64,000 nucleotides of DNA from JAHEDT01 sp963825615. GTDB lineage: Bacteria > Desulfobacterota > Desulfuromonadia > Desulfuromonadales > BM103. A program made the position numbers and the translations under genes. Under the pieces are notes generated by a model. The model made no database searches, was not told the DNA's origin, and saw only the letters and a program-made list of their open reading frames with translations. This document shows, in pieces, positions 27,536 through 37,078 of the stretch (its first letter is position 1; the number at the start of each line of letters is the position of its first letter). The DNA is taken from contig CAWGTV010000006.1 in NCBI GenBank assembly GCA_963825615.1, positions 248,001 through 312,000 of the forward strand. Direction: 5' to 3'.

Positions 27536-27874
27536 TCAACCCAGCTTGGCACCGTTCGTCACCTCACGCTCCGGTATCGCCAGAACAACAGCACCATCTT
27601 CGCGATAGAACCCAGTGAGGAGGAATTCGGAACGGAACGGGCCGATCTGCTTCGGCGGGAAATTGATCACGCCGACAATTTGCCTGCCGAGCAAATCCTC
27701 CCTCGAATAGAGAGCGGTAACCTGGGCACTCGACTTCTTGACGCCGATTTGCGGCCCGAAGTCAGCCTTGACCTTGTAAGCGGGGACACGTGCCTCGGGG
27801 AAGTCCTTAACCTCGACGATGGTCCCGACGCGCAGCTCGACTTGTGCAAAATCGCTCCAGGAGATAACTTTCAT
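27536..27874 (-). CDS. csaA: CsaA-like tRNA-binding-domain protein
   Basis: A 112-residue protein consisting of a single OB-fold tRNA-binding domain. It begins with FAQVELRVGTIVEVKDFPEA and continues with YKVKADFG, then GRQIVGVINFPPKQIGPF, the pattern of CsaA and the C-terminal domain of MetRS. CsaA is a homodimer with RNA-binding and export-chaperone-like properties. ATG 27874 has GGAGGGAG close upstream. It lies 20 bases after the sigma-54 activator gene and ends that transcription unit; no clear link to amino-acid catabolism. Confidence 0.87.
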   Translation of the reverse strand: MKVISWSDFAQVELRVGTIVEVKDFPEARVPAYKVKADFGPQIGVKKSSAQVTALYSREDLLGRQIVGVINFPPKQIGPFRSEFLLTGFYREDGAVVLAIPEREVTNGAKLG

Positions 27875-27894
27875 CTACTCCCTCCGGTCAACAT

Positions 27895-29307
27895 TTATCC
27901 AATATCCTTCAACAGGCCAAGGCCATATTTCTGCAGCCTGCGGGCGACCGTCGGCTGGCTCATACCAAGAGCAGCAGCGATGTCCTCCTGCTTGCGTTGA
28001 TGTTTGCAGGCCTCGGACAAGACGCTCTTTTCTACACTTTCCAGGATCTGCGCCATACTCATTTCACCGGGCCAATGACTCAGGGGCAGCCCCGGCACAA
28101 CCCCCGCACCAGCGACCACGTCCTGCGGCAGATCGCCAACATCGATCACCTCGCTATCGGACATGACCACCAGGCGCTCGCAGATATTCATCAGCTCGCG
28201 CACGTTGCCGGGGTAGCGGTAATGCACCAGCGCGTCAATTGCCGCAGCAGTCAGACGTTTCGGTGTTTGCGAACGCACGGCAAAGCGCTCGATGCAGGAG
28301 CGGATCAGCGGGATCAGGCATTCTTTGCGCTCCCTTAAGGCAGGAATGACGAGGGGGATAACGCTGAGGCGGTAAAAGAGGTCGGCGCGAAAACGGCCTT
28401 CCGCCACCAGTTGTTCCAGGCTGATGTTGCTGGCGGCGAGAATCCGGACGCTGACCTTGCGGCTGCGGGTACTGCCCAGGCGGGTCACCACGCCATCCTC
28501 CATGAAACGCAGCAATTTGACTTGCGAGGCGAGCGGCAGATCGGCGATTTCATCAAGGAAAAGCGTACCACCGTCGGCCAGCTCCAGCTGTCCCAACTTG
28601 CTTGCAGTCGCGCCGGTGAAGGCGCCCTTTTCATAGCCGAACAGTTCCGCTTCGATGAGGGTTTCCGGAATGGCGCCGCAGTTGATCTTGATAATCGCCC
28701 GGTCGGCCCGGCGGGAAGACCTGTGGATCAGGTCGGCGACCAATCCTTTGCCGACACCGGATTCGCCGAGAATCAAGACCGTCGAGTCGACTTCGCTGAC
28801 TTTGCGCGCCTGTTTGAGCGCATTGACCATGCGGGGACTCTTGGCAATCACCGCCTGATCGGCCAATTGCTCCTGCTGCAACTCATGCACCTGGTGGCGG
28901 AAATGGTCGCCGAGCGCCTGCTGTTCCTGCAACTGGTGTTGCAACCGATCAATTTCGGTAATATCGCGCTCACTGACGACCACGCGGATCAGCTCGTCGG
29001 CGTCATCAAACACCGGCGTCGCCGTAGAGATCAGCTTGCGGCCGAAACGGTTCTCCTGCAGCAGGCTGACCACGTTGCGCGTCCTGATCGCCTCAAGGGC
29101 GGCGGAGGGGAGGATCACCAGCCCTTCCCTGGCGGCGTCGAGATAATCACGACCGACGAGCTGTTCGGCCGTTGCGTTGTTGATACGTTCTGATGCGGGG
29201 TTGACGCGCAGAATCCTGCCATCGCCATCACAGACGAACAGCCCGTCGGACGAAGAATCGATGATCGCATCATACTCCCAGGTCAGTTCCTGGATCGTCC
29301 TGTCCAT
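27895..29307 (-). CDS. PAS-domain sigma-54-dependent transcriptional activator (EBP1)
   Basis: A 470-residue enhancer-binding protein. An N-terminal PAS domain (~residues 10-125, IIDSSSDGLFVCDGDGRILRVNPASE) is followed by a coiled linker. The AAA+ domain has Walker A GESGVGKG, the sigma-54-contacting GAFTGA loop, Walker B GGTLFLDEI and the RYPGNVREL sensor region. A Fis-type helix-turn-helix ends the protein (RKQEDIAAALGMSQPTVARRL). It lacks a receiver domain, so it should respond to a small ligand through PAS. ATG 29307 has AAAGGA upstream. It is next to the hypD promoter with paired upstream sites, its likely target. It is a paralogue of the activator at 35310. Confidence 0.9.
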   Translation of the reverse strand: MDRTIQELTWEYDAIIDSSSDGLFVCDGDGRILRVNPASERINNATAEQLVGRDYLDAAREGLVILPSAALEAIRTRNVVSLLQENRFGRKLISTATPVFDDADELIRVVVSERDITEIDRLQHQLQEQQALGDHFRHQVHELQQEQLADQAVIAKSPRMVNALKQARKVSEVDSTVLILGESGVGKGLVADLIHRSSRRADRAIIKINCGAIPETLIEAELFGYEKGAFTGATASKLGQLELADGGTLFLDEIADLPLASQVKLLRFMEDGVVTRLGSTRSRKVSVRILAASNISLEQLVAEGRFRADLFYRLSVIPLVIPALRERKECLIPLIRSCIERFAVRSQTPKRLTAAAIDALVHYRYPGNVRELMNICERLVVMSDSEVIDVGDLPQDVVAGAGVVPGLPLSHWPGEMSMAQILESVEKSVLSEACKHQRKQEDIAAALGMSQPTVARRLQKYGLGLLKDIG

Positions 29308-29331
29308 AGCTCATCCTTTGCAGACAGGATT

Positions 29332-30141
29332 TTAGTGCGACATCAATACCGGTACTGTCATGAACTCCAGGAGGTAGCGACCGACCTCGCCAAGGGTCTG
29401 CTGGCCGCGACGGGTCTGGGCAAAGGCGCCCATCACCAGCAGGTCGATCCCCTCGTCGGCACAACGGTTGAGCAGCATGTCGCCAACGCTCAATTCACCG
29501 CCGACCCGTCGTTCACCCGTGGCGTTGATGCCGTAATAGACCAGGTGATGGCAGATGTCGGCATTATGCGACTTATAGGATTCATCGCCGCCGGGGCCCT
29601 GCACAGTGATGACCTTCACCAGCTCCGCCTGGTGCAGCAAGGGCAGGCTGTCATGCATGGCCCGCGAGGATTCCGGGCCGCCACGCCAGGCCAGCATCAC
29701 GCGCCGACCGAGGGTCGTGAACTCGCCGGCATAAGGGATGATCAGGACCGGGCGGCCGGAGCCGAGTACGGCCCGCTCCGGGAGATCCGGCGGGATGGTG
29801 CGATCGGGAGTGTTCAGATCGGTCTGGCTGATGATCAGCAGGTCGCGGTAGTGGGCATGCAGATTGATGCTGTGGGAGAGCTCCAGGCCGCTTTGCAGGC
29901 TGTCGATGCAGAGCCATTCCGACTCGATCTGCGCCTCGGTGACGGCATGTTCAAAACGCGTACGGGCGTCTTCCGCCAGCTTGTGAGGATCGACATGGTG
30001 CGAAGCAAAATAAGGGTGCGGCACAACGTAGAGTCCGGCGAGCCGGGCCCGGTGCTGGCGGGCCAGGTTAATGGCGACGGCCAGGCGTGTGGCGCAGGTC
30101 GGGCGATTGTCAATATGCACCAGGATGTCTTTGAAATTCAT
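29332..30141 (-). CDS. Universal stress protein (tandem UspA-type)
   Basis: A 269-residue cytoplasmic protein with two Usp-like halves. The first starts FKDILVHIDNRPTCATRLAVAINLARQH; the second (from about residue 150) starts RRVMLAWRGGPESSRAMHDSLP and ends LLVMGAFAQTRRGQQTLG...MTVPVLMSH, an ATP-binding-type C-terminal region. Tandem Usp proteins are common in soil and sediment bacteria; their targets are generally unknown. It lies between livF and the EBP1 gene on the same strand with short gaps, so it is probably part of the liv transcription unit. Confidence 0.88.
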   Translation of the reverse strand: MNFKDILVHIDNRPTCATRLAVAINLARQHRARLAGLYVVPHPYFASHHVDPHKLAEDARTRFEHAVTEAQIESEWLCIDSLQSGLELSHSINLHAHYRDLLIISQTDLNTPDRTIPPDLPERAVLGSGRPVLIIPYAGEFTTLGRRVMLAWRGGPESSRAMHDSLPLLHQAELVKVITVQGPGGDESYKSHNADICHHLVYYGINATGERRVGGELSVGDMLLNRCADEGIDLLVMGAFAQTRRGQQTLGEVGRYLLEFMTVPVLMSH

Positions 30142-30227
30142 GACGTCACTCCATTGCTTAGGGCATGGGTTCGATCAGCTTATCTAGCTTTTCGCGCCCC
30201 TCATCCCGCGTTCCGCGGTCCTGGATC

Positions 30228-30947
30228 TTATTGTTTCTTGCCCAGGTAAGCTTCCTGGACCTTCTCCGAGGCGAGCAGCTCCGCCGAGGTGCCGGAGAGT
30301 GCGATCCTGCCGACGTCGAGCACGTAGCCGCGGTCGGCCAGCTTGAGTGCCGCCTTGGCGTTCTGCTCCACCAGCAGCACGGTGACGCCGCTGCTGGCGA
30401 TCTCCTTGATCTGCTTGAAGATCGCCTTGACCAGAATCGGCGCAATGCCGAGGGACGGCTCGTCGAGCAGCAGCATCTCCGGCTGGCTCATCAGAGCGCG
30501 TCCGATGGCCAGCATCTGCTGTTCGCCACCCGAAAGCGTACCGGCCAATTGCTTACGGCGTTCCTGCAGTCGCGGGAAAAGCTCGTAAACCCACTCGAGG
30601 GTTTTACGGTCGAGCCTGCTCTGCGAGAATGCCCCGAGCATCAGGTTCTCCTCGACAGTAAGGATGCCGAAAACCCGGCGCCCTTCCGGCGAGTGGCTGA
30701 TCCCCAGCTTGACGATCTTGTGCGCCGGCATCTCGGTCAGTTCGTGACCCTTGAACCTGATCGACCCCGCTTTGGCCTTGAGCAGCTGACTGATGGTGCG
30801 CATGGTCGTGGTCTTGCCGGCACCGTTGGCGCCGAGGATGGTGACGATCTCCCCCTTGTGCACTTCCAGCGAGATCCCCTTGATCGCAGCAATGCTGCCG
30901 TAAGAGACCTCGAGATCCTTGATTTCAAACAGGACATCGTTACTCAT
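30228..30947 (-). CDS. livF: Branched-chain-type amino-acid ABC transporter ATP-binding protein LivF
   Basis: A 239-residue ABC ATPase. Walker A is GANGAGKTT, the signature is LSGGEQQMLAIGRAL, and Walker B is MLLLDEPSLGIAP, which is typical of the LivF subgroup. It powers amino-acid import with LivG, LivH, LivM and the binding protein. ATG 30947 (MSNDVLFEIKDLEVSYG) is chosen because it overlaps the end of livG and has GAGG nine bases upstream; a second ATG at 30956 is possible. A longer upstream start would run into livG. Confidence 0.93.
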   Translation of the reverse strand: MSNDVLFEIKDLEVSYGSIAAIKGISLEVHKGEIVTILGANGAGKTTTMRTISQLLKAKAGSIRFKGHELTEMPAHKIVKLGISHSPEGRRVFGILTVEENLMLGAFSQSRLDRKTLEWVYELFPRLQERRKQLAGTLSGGEQQMLAIGRALMSQPEMLLLDEPSLGIAPILVKAIFKQIKEIASSGVTVLLVEQNAKAALKLADRGYVLDVGRIALSGTSAELLASEKVQEAYLGKKQ

Positions 30948-31720
30948 CGTCGTCATCCTCGCTTCCCAGGTAGGCCTCGATGACCGCAGGATTCTTTTGA
31001 ATTTCTTCAGGGGTCCCATCGGCGATCTTCTTGCCGAAGTTGATCACCGTCAGGTAGTCGGTGACCTCCATGACCATGTCCATGTCGTGCTCGATCAGCA
31101 GCACCGTCACCCCCTTGTCGCGAATCTTGAAGATCGTCTGCAGCAGCTCCATCGTCTCCTTGTCGTTCAGACCGGCGGCTGGCTCGTCGAGGATCAGCAG
31201 GGTCGGCTCGACCGCCATCGCCCGGGCCATCTCGACCCGTCGCTGGATACCATAGGGGAGGCTACCGGTCGGCGTCGCGGCGAACTGCGCCAGGTTGAAG
31301 AAGTCGAGCTGTTCCTCGACCTTCTGCCAGTTGGCCAGCTCGTCCCGTCGTCGAGGCCGGGGTATGGACGATGCCGTGCCACCACCCCTGCTTGCTCTTG
31401 ATGTGGCGGCCGCTCATGATGTTTTCGGCCACCGACATCTGGCTGAACAGGCGGATGGTCTGAAAGGTACGGACGATGCCGCGGTCGACGATCTGGTAGG
31501 GGGTCATGCCACGGATCTCTTCTCCGCGCCAGTTGACCGACCCCTCCTCGGATTTGTAGATCCCGGTGATGCAGTTGAAGACCGTGGTCTTGCCAGCGCC
31601 GTTGGGGCCGATAATGCCGTAGATCTGGCCGTCTTCGACCTTGAAGCTCAGGTCGTCGACGGCGGTCAGGCCGCCGAAGCGCTTGGTGACGTCGGTCAGG
31701 ATCAGTTCATTAGGCGCCAT
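30940..31720 (-). pseudogene. livG: ABC transporter ATP-binding protein LivG, apparent frameshift
   Basis: Reading across one extra base near 31341-31356 restores a 259-residue LivG. The upstream part has Walker A GPNGAGKTT and FGGLTAVDDLSF; after the shift the frame continues ASRRDELANWQKVEEQLDFF and contains PYGIQRRVEMARAMA (signature region) and LLILDEPAAGLNDKE (Walker B). In the sequence as given the first frame ends soon after. ATG 31720 has AAGGA eight bases upstream and overlaps the livM stop by 11 bases; livF overlaps its end. A sequencing insertion is the likeliest cause because the neighbouring genes of the same operon are intact. Confidence 0.88.
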
Positions 31721-32657
31721 GGTTCGATTCCTTGATCAAGAACTTGGGGATTTTGCCGAACGTCGCCGGCCAGATGCCGCGCGGCCGCAGGATCATCGCC
31801 GCGATCATGGCAAAGCCGAAGATAAAGAAACGCCAGGTGGCGAATTCACGGAAGATTTCCGGCAGCACGAACATGATGAAGACGCCGAGGAACACGCCGG
31901 GGATCGATGAGCCGCCGACGATGACGATGCTGAAGAAGAGCACCGACTGGATGAAGTCGAAGGCTTCCGGACTGACCGCGGCATACTGGGTGGCGTAGAC
32001 CGTCCCGGCCAGACCGGCGATGCCGGCGCCGAGGCCGAAAGCGAAGATCTTGAAGACCCGGGTGTTGATGCCGATGCTTTCGGCGGCCAGCTGGTCCAGG
32101 CGCAGGTAGTGCAGTGCCCGGCCCGCCTTGCTCTTTTCCAGGTTGCGCATGATCCAGAGGGTCGCGAGCAGTACGGCGAAGGCGAAGTAGTAGACGGCCA
32201 GCTGGTTGGCCAGCTGGATGCCGAAAATGTTCATCGGATCGAGGCCGAAGATACCGTTCGGACCGCCGGTCACCCCCCCGAGGTCGTTCTGTACCGCCTG
32301 CACGAAGACGATGTTGAAGCCGATCGTGGTCACCAGCAGGTAGTCGCCGCGCAGATGCACGATCGGCCCGGCCAGCAGAATGCCGAACAGGGCCGGGATC
32401 AGGATCGCCAGGGGCACGGTGGCCAGCATCGGCCAGCCGAATTTCGCGTTGAGGATCGCCGTGGTGTATGCGCCGAGGCCGAAGAACAGTGCCTGTCCCA
32501 TGTTGAACATGCCGCTCTTGCCGAGGATGATGTCCTGCGAGAGGGCGACCACGGAAAAGATCAGGAAGGTGATCGCCACCGCCTGCCAGCGTGAATCGAG
32601 CAGGTTAGGCAGAATCGCCATCACCAAGAGGAAGGCCGGATAGGCAAAACGTTGCAA
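31710..32657 (-). CDS. livM: ABC transporter permease LivM
   Basis: A 315-residue inner-membrane permease with about eight to ten helices. LSQDIILGKSGMFNMGQALFFGLGAY and LRGDYLLVTTIGFNIVFV are typical LivM segments, and the EAA-like loop is seen near ALHYLRLDQLAAESIGIN. The annotated start is a TTG at 32657 without a strong ribosome site. An ATG at 32665-32667 overlaps the livH stop codon (TGATG), the usual coupled start, but is out of frame by one base; removing one A near 32659 would join it (MKNLQRFAYP). The start may therefore be obscured by another insertion. Confidence 0.92.
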   Translation of the reverse strand: MQRFAYPAFLLVMAILPNLLDSRWQAVAITFLIFSVVALSQDIILGKSGMFNMGQALFFGLGAYTTAILNAKFGWPMLATVPLAILIPALFGILLAGPIVHLRGDYLLVTTIGFNIVFVQAVQNDLGGVTGGPNGIFGLDPMNIFGIQLANQLAVYYFAFAVLLATLWIMRNLEKSKAGRALHYLRLDQLAAESIGINTRVFKIFAFGLGAGIAGLAGTVYATQYAAVSPEAFDFIQSVLFFSIVIVGGSSIPGVFLGVFIMFVLPEIFREFATWRFFIFGFAMIAAMILRPRGIWPATFGKIPKFLIKESNHGA

Positions 32658-32666
32658 TATTCTTCA

Positions 32667-33563
32667 TCAGACTTTCTCCGCAACCCGCTCACCGAGGATA
32701 CCGGTGGGGCGGACGATCAGGATGACGATCAGAAGGATAAAGGTGAAGGCGTCAGCCCAGGTGCTGGACACGTATCCGGCGATAAAAGCGTTGAACAGGC
32801 CGAGCAGCATGCCGCCGAGCATGGCGCCGGGGATGTTGCCGATGCCGCCCATGATCGCGGCGACGAAGGCGTAGAGGCCGTACTGCCAACCCATGTTGAA
32901 GGTGATGCCGCGATAGTAGAGGCCGATGAACAGGCCGCCGACGGCACCGAGGGATGAGCCGATGATGAAGATCAGGGCGATGACGCTGTCGACGTTGATC
33001 CCCATCAGGCGGGCGGCGTCCTGGTCGATGGAGCTGGCGCGGATCGCGGCACCCATGCGGGTCTTCTCGACGAACAGGTAGAGAGCGACCATCAGAATCA
33101 GCGAGAGGCCGAGGATGATCAACTGAATCAGGCTGATGACCACGCCGCCGAAATCCCAGTAAACCTGTGGCACCAGCTCCGGAAAAATACGCATGCGCGG
33201 CCCCCAGATCAGCATGATGCCGTTCTGGATCACCAGCGAGGCGCCGAGGGCCGAGACGACTGCCGAGAGGCGCGGAGCCTCCCGCAGGGGGCGATAGGCG
33301 ACCCGCTCGAGGATCACGCCGACGATCGCCATGGCCACCGCTGACAGCAGGAAGATCGCGATCACCGCGACGAGGGAGGTGGCCTGGCCCATGACCTGAG
33401 TGTAAATGGTCAGGCCGACGAAGGCCGATGCGGCGACCATGTCGCCGTGGGCGAAATTGATGAGGCGCATGACGCCGTAGACCATGGTGTAGCCGAGCGC
33501 CACCAGGGCGAACATGCTGCCGATGGTCAGGCCGTTGGCCAACTGTTGCAGGAAAATATCCAT
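32667..33563 (-). CDS. livH: ABC transporter permease LivH
   Basis: A 298-residue inner-membrane permease with about eight helices. The N-terminus FLQQLANGLTIGSMFALVALGYTMVYG and the following MRLINFAHGDMVAAS are hallmarks of LivH. Together with LivM it forms the translocation channel for branched-chain or related neutral amino acids. ATG 33563 is preceded by AAGGTGA. The gene lies between livK and livM in the usual order. In this genome context proline or hydroxyproline uptake is possible, but specificity is not visible in the permease. Confidence 0.95.
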   Translation of the reverse strand: MDIFLQQLANGLTIGSMFALVALGYTMVYGVMRLINFAHGDMVAASAFVGLTIYTQVMGQATSLVAVIAIFLLSAVAMAIVGVILERVAYRPLREAPRLSAVVSALGASLVIQNGIMLIWGPRMRIFPELVPQVYWDFGGVVISLIQLIILGLSLILMVALYLFVEKTRMGAAIRASSIDQDAARLMGINVDSVIALIFIIGSSLGAVGGLFIGLYYRGITFNMGWQYGLYAFVAAIMGGIGNIPGAMLGGMLLGLFNAFIAGYVSSTWADAFTFILLIVILIVRPTGILGERVAEKV

Positions 33564-33676
33564 AAGTCACCTTGCGACCCTGCAGTGAGGGGAAACCGTG
33601 CGTCTGACGTATTGCAAAGAAAAGAGGGGGAGTGGCGGCCGATCGCCCCACTCCCCCGGGAACAACTCAGATGGTG

Positions 33677-34799
33677 TTACTGGACATACTCTTGGGCATA
33701 TTCGCCGTTGGCCTGAATTTTCTTGACGACATAGGCGCCGCCCAGGCGGTTGCCGTCCTTGGCGAAGGCGATGGGACCAGTGATCCCCGGCAGCGGCTCT
33801 TTCATAGTTCTGCAGGTACTCAACAGCCTTTTTGGTGTCGAAGCTCTTGGTCTGCTCCATGGCATGAATGATGGCGCGCATGCCGTCGATGTTCATCAGA
33901 CCCCAGATCGAAGGAGGCATTTCGCCGTATTTCTTCTGGTAGTCAGCGATGAAGGACTTGGCGATTTCGTAGGGGAGCACGTCCGGTGAGGGCACGTTGA
34001 CGATGAAGGCATCCGCGGCTGCCGTTCCGGCCAGTTTGACGAAGTCCGGGTTGTCGTTGGCGTCGCCGCCGATGAAGTCGGCCTTGATGCCCAGGGCAAC
34101 CTGCTGCGCGCGCAGTTGGCCGCCGTCAGAGTAGTAGCCGGCAAAGAAGATCACGTCGGGGTTCTTCGACTTGATGTTGGTCAGAACCGGGGTGAAGTTC
34201 TGCGAGTCAGCCTTGATCTTGTCGCGGGAGACGACGTTGCCGCCCAGCTTCTTGATCGCTGCTTCCGTGGCGTTGCCCAGCCCGTCAGCATAGGTCGAGA
34301 AATCCGACAGCACGACGATGCGCTGGTACTTCTTGACGTTGACCATGTAGTTGGCGGCGAATTCGGCTTCGGCGCTGTTCGGGAAGGAGTTGCGCAGGAA
34401 GGTCCAGTAACCGTGCTCGGTCAGGCCGTCGGCGGTGCCGTCGGAGGTCTGGATGACGCCGGCGTCAAAGTAGGTCTTCTGGGCGGCTTCGGCGGCAGTT
34501 GAGGTGTAGGAGCCGATGACCATCGATACGCCCTTGTTGACCAGGTCCTTGGCGCAGATCGCAGCGGCCATGGCGGTGCCCTGGTCATCACAAGAGATCA
34601 CTTCGATCTGCTTGCCCATGACGCCACCCTTGGCGTTGATCTGCTCGGCGAGCAGCTTGACGCCGTTCTCGATCCCCTGGCCTTCATTTGCATAGCTGCC
34701 GGTGATCGGCGCCTGAACGCCGACCTTCAGGGTATCGGCGGCGAATGCGGTGCCTGTTGCAATGAACACTGCCAGTAAAGTTGCCAGATACTTTTTCAT
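33677..34799 (-). pseudogene. livK: Periplasmic amino-acid-binding protein LivK, frameshift near the C-terminus
   Basis: A 373-residue ABC substrate-binding protein once one extra base (33806) is removed. A signal peptide (ending GTAFA) is followed by LKVGVQAPITGSYANEGQG, the type I periplasmic-binding fold opening seen in LivJ/LivK, and later CDDQGTAMAAAICAKDLV, PDVIFFAGYYSDGG and IADYQKKYGEMP. After the shift the protein ends normally (GAYVVKKIQANGEYAQEYV). Uncorrected, the frame runs on to 33567 with an atypical tail. The protein binds the transported amino acid. It is first in the liv operon behind a sigma-54 promoter. Confidence 0.9.
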
Positions 34800-34933
34800 G
34801 CTTTCTCTCCTTGTTAGAAATTTGAGGATCGACTGGATGCCGATGCTCGTGGTTGAACTGCATGTGAGCTTAACTATACCATCTTGAATACAGCTTGAAA
34901 GTCGAGCTAAAAAAATCTTACAGGATGATTTAG

Positions 34934-34949
34934 AGCAAAGCTGATGCCA
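34934..34949 (-). promoter_or_regulatory. Sigma-54 promoter of liv operon
   Basis: Minus-strand TGGCATCAGCTTTGCT has exact -24/-12 spacing and strong consensus match. It lies about 135 bases before the livK start, giving a leader of roughly 120 bases. Confidence 0.78.
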
Positions 34950-35167
34950 AACTGTGTTTTATTTTGAGCGTCAGCCATAGATTTTGGTTATAGAAGCGAG
35001 GAAAGCCCATGAAAAATTGTCATAATCCTATCAATTACAGATAGTTAAATAGATTGTTTCTGCCTCCGGAAAAAGCCGACAAAAAACGTTGGCAAGGGAT
35101 TCTGGACTCAAGGGGAAGAGATTTCATGTCCTCACGAGACGCTGGCGGTACGCGCCAGCCAATTCTT

Positions 35168-35181
35168 ATGCATGAGCGCAT
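35168..35181. promoter_or_regulatory. Candidate activator site upstream of livK
   Basis: ATGCATGAGCGCAT, an ATGC-N6-GCAT dyad 219 bases upstream of the livK -24 element, nearly the same distance as the first such site before pruA (222 bases). Confidence 0.4.
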
Positions 35182-35309
35182 AGAAGATCGGTCAACAGCA
35201 CAATTGACCGGAAGGTTGTGTGCCGTAGCGGCGCACGGAGGGGTGAATGCCAGACCCGAACTTCCTGTCGGTCGCACGGCTGCCTGGCCGAATCTAGAGC
35301 TGCGATAAG

Positions 35310-37052
35310 TCATAGCAGGTCGTAGCGTTTCATCTTGCGGGCAATGGTCGACTGGTTGACCCCGAGGACCTCGGCAATCCGGGCCTGGCTGCGATAGCGT
35401 TCGCGCGTCCTGGTCAGAAGGTTGCGCTCGACCGTTTCCAGGGCCTGCTGCAAGGTCACAGATTCGGGCCAGTCAAGGTCTTCCGGGAGCCCGGCCGACA
35501 CAGCACCGACCACCTGGGTGGGCAAATCGGCCAGGTCAATGACCTCGGTCTCGGACATGACCACCATGCGCTCACAGATATTCATCAATTCACGGACGTT
35601 GCCGGGGAACGCATAATTGACCAGGGCGTCGAGAGCCGCTCGCGACAGCCTTTTCGTCTCCTTGTTGATGGCCGCGAAATGATCGATATAGTGCCTGATC
35701 AGGGGGACCAGGCAATCCTTGCGCTCCCGCAGCGCCGGAACATGGAGGGGGATCACGTTGAGCCGGTAATAGAGGTCGAGCCGGAACGTCCCCTTGGCAA
35801 TCATCTGTTCCAGGTCGCGATGGGTTGCTGCAAGCACGCGCACGTCGAGCTTGCGCTCCTCGGTTCCGCCCAGGCGGGTAATCCGGCCGTCCTCGAGGAA
35901 CCGCAGCAGCTTGACCTGAGCCGACAGCGGCAGCTCGGCAATTTCGTCGAGAAAAAGGATCCCCTCGTTGGCCAATTCGAACTGCCCCGGCTTGCCGCCG
36001 GGGCTCGCTCCGGTAAACGCGCCTTTTTCGTAGCCGAACAGCTCGGCTTCGATCAGCGATTCCGGGATAGCACCGCAATTGATCTTGATCAGCGGCCGGT
36101 CGCAGCGCCGTGAATTATGGTGGATCATATCGGCGATCACCCCCTTGCCGACACCGGACTCACCCAGGATCAGAACCGAAGAGTCGGCCGTGGCCACCTT
36201 CATGGCCTGGCGCAGCGTCTTGATCATGTTCGGGCTGCGGGCGATGATTTTGCGGCTCTCCAGCTGCGCCTGCTGCATCGCCAGCATCTCGTGACGGTAC
36301 TGGTCCTTGATAGCCGCCTCGTTCTCCAGTTCACGCTGCAACTTGTCGATTTCGGTAATGTCCCGCTCACTGACCACGACCCGGATCAACTCACCACTCT
36401 GGTCGAACACCGGCGTGCCGATGGAGATCAATTTTCTGCCGTTCGGCATATTCTGCAGGAGACTGACCACCTTCTTCTGCAAACTCGCCTCAAGGGCAGC
36501 CGAGCGGTCGATAAACCCTTCCGGGATCAACTCGCGCATGTTACGTCCGACCATCTCGACGGCCGGCCGTTTGTGAATCCGCTCCGAAGCCGGATTGACC
36601 CGGATCACGTTGGCGTCGCCGTCACATACGAACAGGCCGTCTGACGAGGAATCGATGATGGCCTGCAGTTCGAGGGTCAGAGCCTCGAAATCGAGCATGC
36701 GGCGATCGGCATCCGGTGCCGTCGGGGCAGGCGGCAGAAGACAGAGGGTCAGCGTGCCGTCCGGAGATTTCACCGTGCTGAGCATCGCCAGGTAAGGCGC
36801 TCCGGTACCACGCAGAATCGTCAGTGGCGGAGTTGACGTTGCGCTGCGACTGAAAGTGCGGACCGCCTCAGCCAGCTTGGGCAGGGGCTCTGCGAGCAGC
36901 ATGCCCACCCGGGCCTTGAGCTGGTTTTCGGCCGCTGTATTGATATAAACGATGCGTTCATGGCTGTCACAGGCCAGTAGCGGTACGGCAAGCGCCGCCA
37001 GCAAAGCTGGCGCAAGCGCCTGCAAATCGATTGACATGTCTGGTTCAGGCAT
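35310..37052 (-). CDS. PAS-domain sigma-54-dependent transcriptional activator (EBP2)
   Basis: A 580-residue enhancer-binding protein. It has two N-terminal sensor segments: residues ~10-110 (PLLACDSHERIVYINTAAE, PAS-like) and ~120-240 (IIDSSSDGLFVCDGDANVIRVN, PAS). The AAA+ domain follows with Walker A GESGVGKG, the GAFTGA loop and FLDEIAELPLSAQVK; a Fis/TyrR-type helix-turn-helix ends the protein (SQARIAEVLGVNQSTIARKM). It matches EBP1 closely from the second PAS onward, so the two are paralogues; EBP2 has the extra N-terminal domain. ATG 37052 has GGAGGTGA upstream. Its likely targets are the liv and pruA promoters. Confidence 0.9.
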   Translation of the reverse strand: MPEPDMSIDLQALAPALLAALAVPLLACDSHERIVYINTAAENQLKARVGMLLAEPLPKLAEAVRTFSRSATSTPPLTILRGTGAPYLAMLSTVKSPDGTLTLCLLPPAPTAPDADRRMLDFEALTLELQAIIDSSSDGLFVCDGDANVIRVNPASERIHKRPAVEMVGRNMRELIPEGFIDRSAALEASLQKKVVSLLQNMPNGRKLISIGTPVFDQSGELIRVVVSERDITEIDKLQRELENEAAIKDQYRHEMLAMQQAQLESRKIIARSPNMIKTLRQAMKVATADSSVLILGESGVGKGVIADMIHHNSRRCDRPLIKINCGAIPESLIEAELFGYEKGAFTGASPGGKPGQFELANEGILFLDEIAELPLSAQVKLLRFLEDGRITRLGGTEERKLDVRVLAATHRDLEQMIAKGTFRLDLYYRLNVIPLHVPALRERKDCLVPLIRHYIDHFAAINKETKRLSRAALDALVNYAFPGNVRELMNICERMVVMSETEVIDLADLPTQVVGAVSAGLPEDLDWPESVTLQQALETVERNLLTRTRERYRSQARIAEVLGVNQSTIARKMKRYDLL

Positions 37053-37078
37053 GCATCACCTCCATGGATGGCTGCAGC

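Larger units (their letters stand above)
34800..35309. other. Control region between livK and EBP2
   Basis: About 510 bases, no supported gene. Near livK is a sigma-54 promoter (34934). Further out are hairpins around 35139-35158 (GCTGGCG / CGCCAGC) and 35216-35236, probably marking the 3' end of the EBP2 transcript, and a candidate activator dyad at 35168. Confidence 0.5.

Noticed and set aside
35054..35308. Open frames on both strands between livK and EBP2
   Set aside because: No ribosome site and no coding pattern; the stretch contains hairpins and a regulatory dyad instead.
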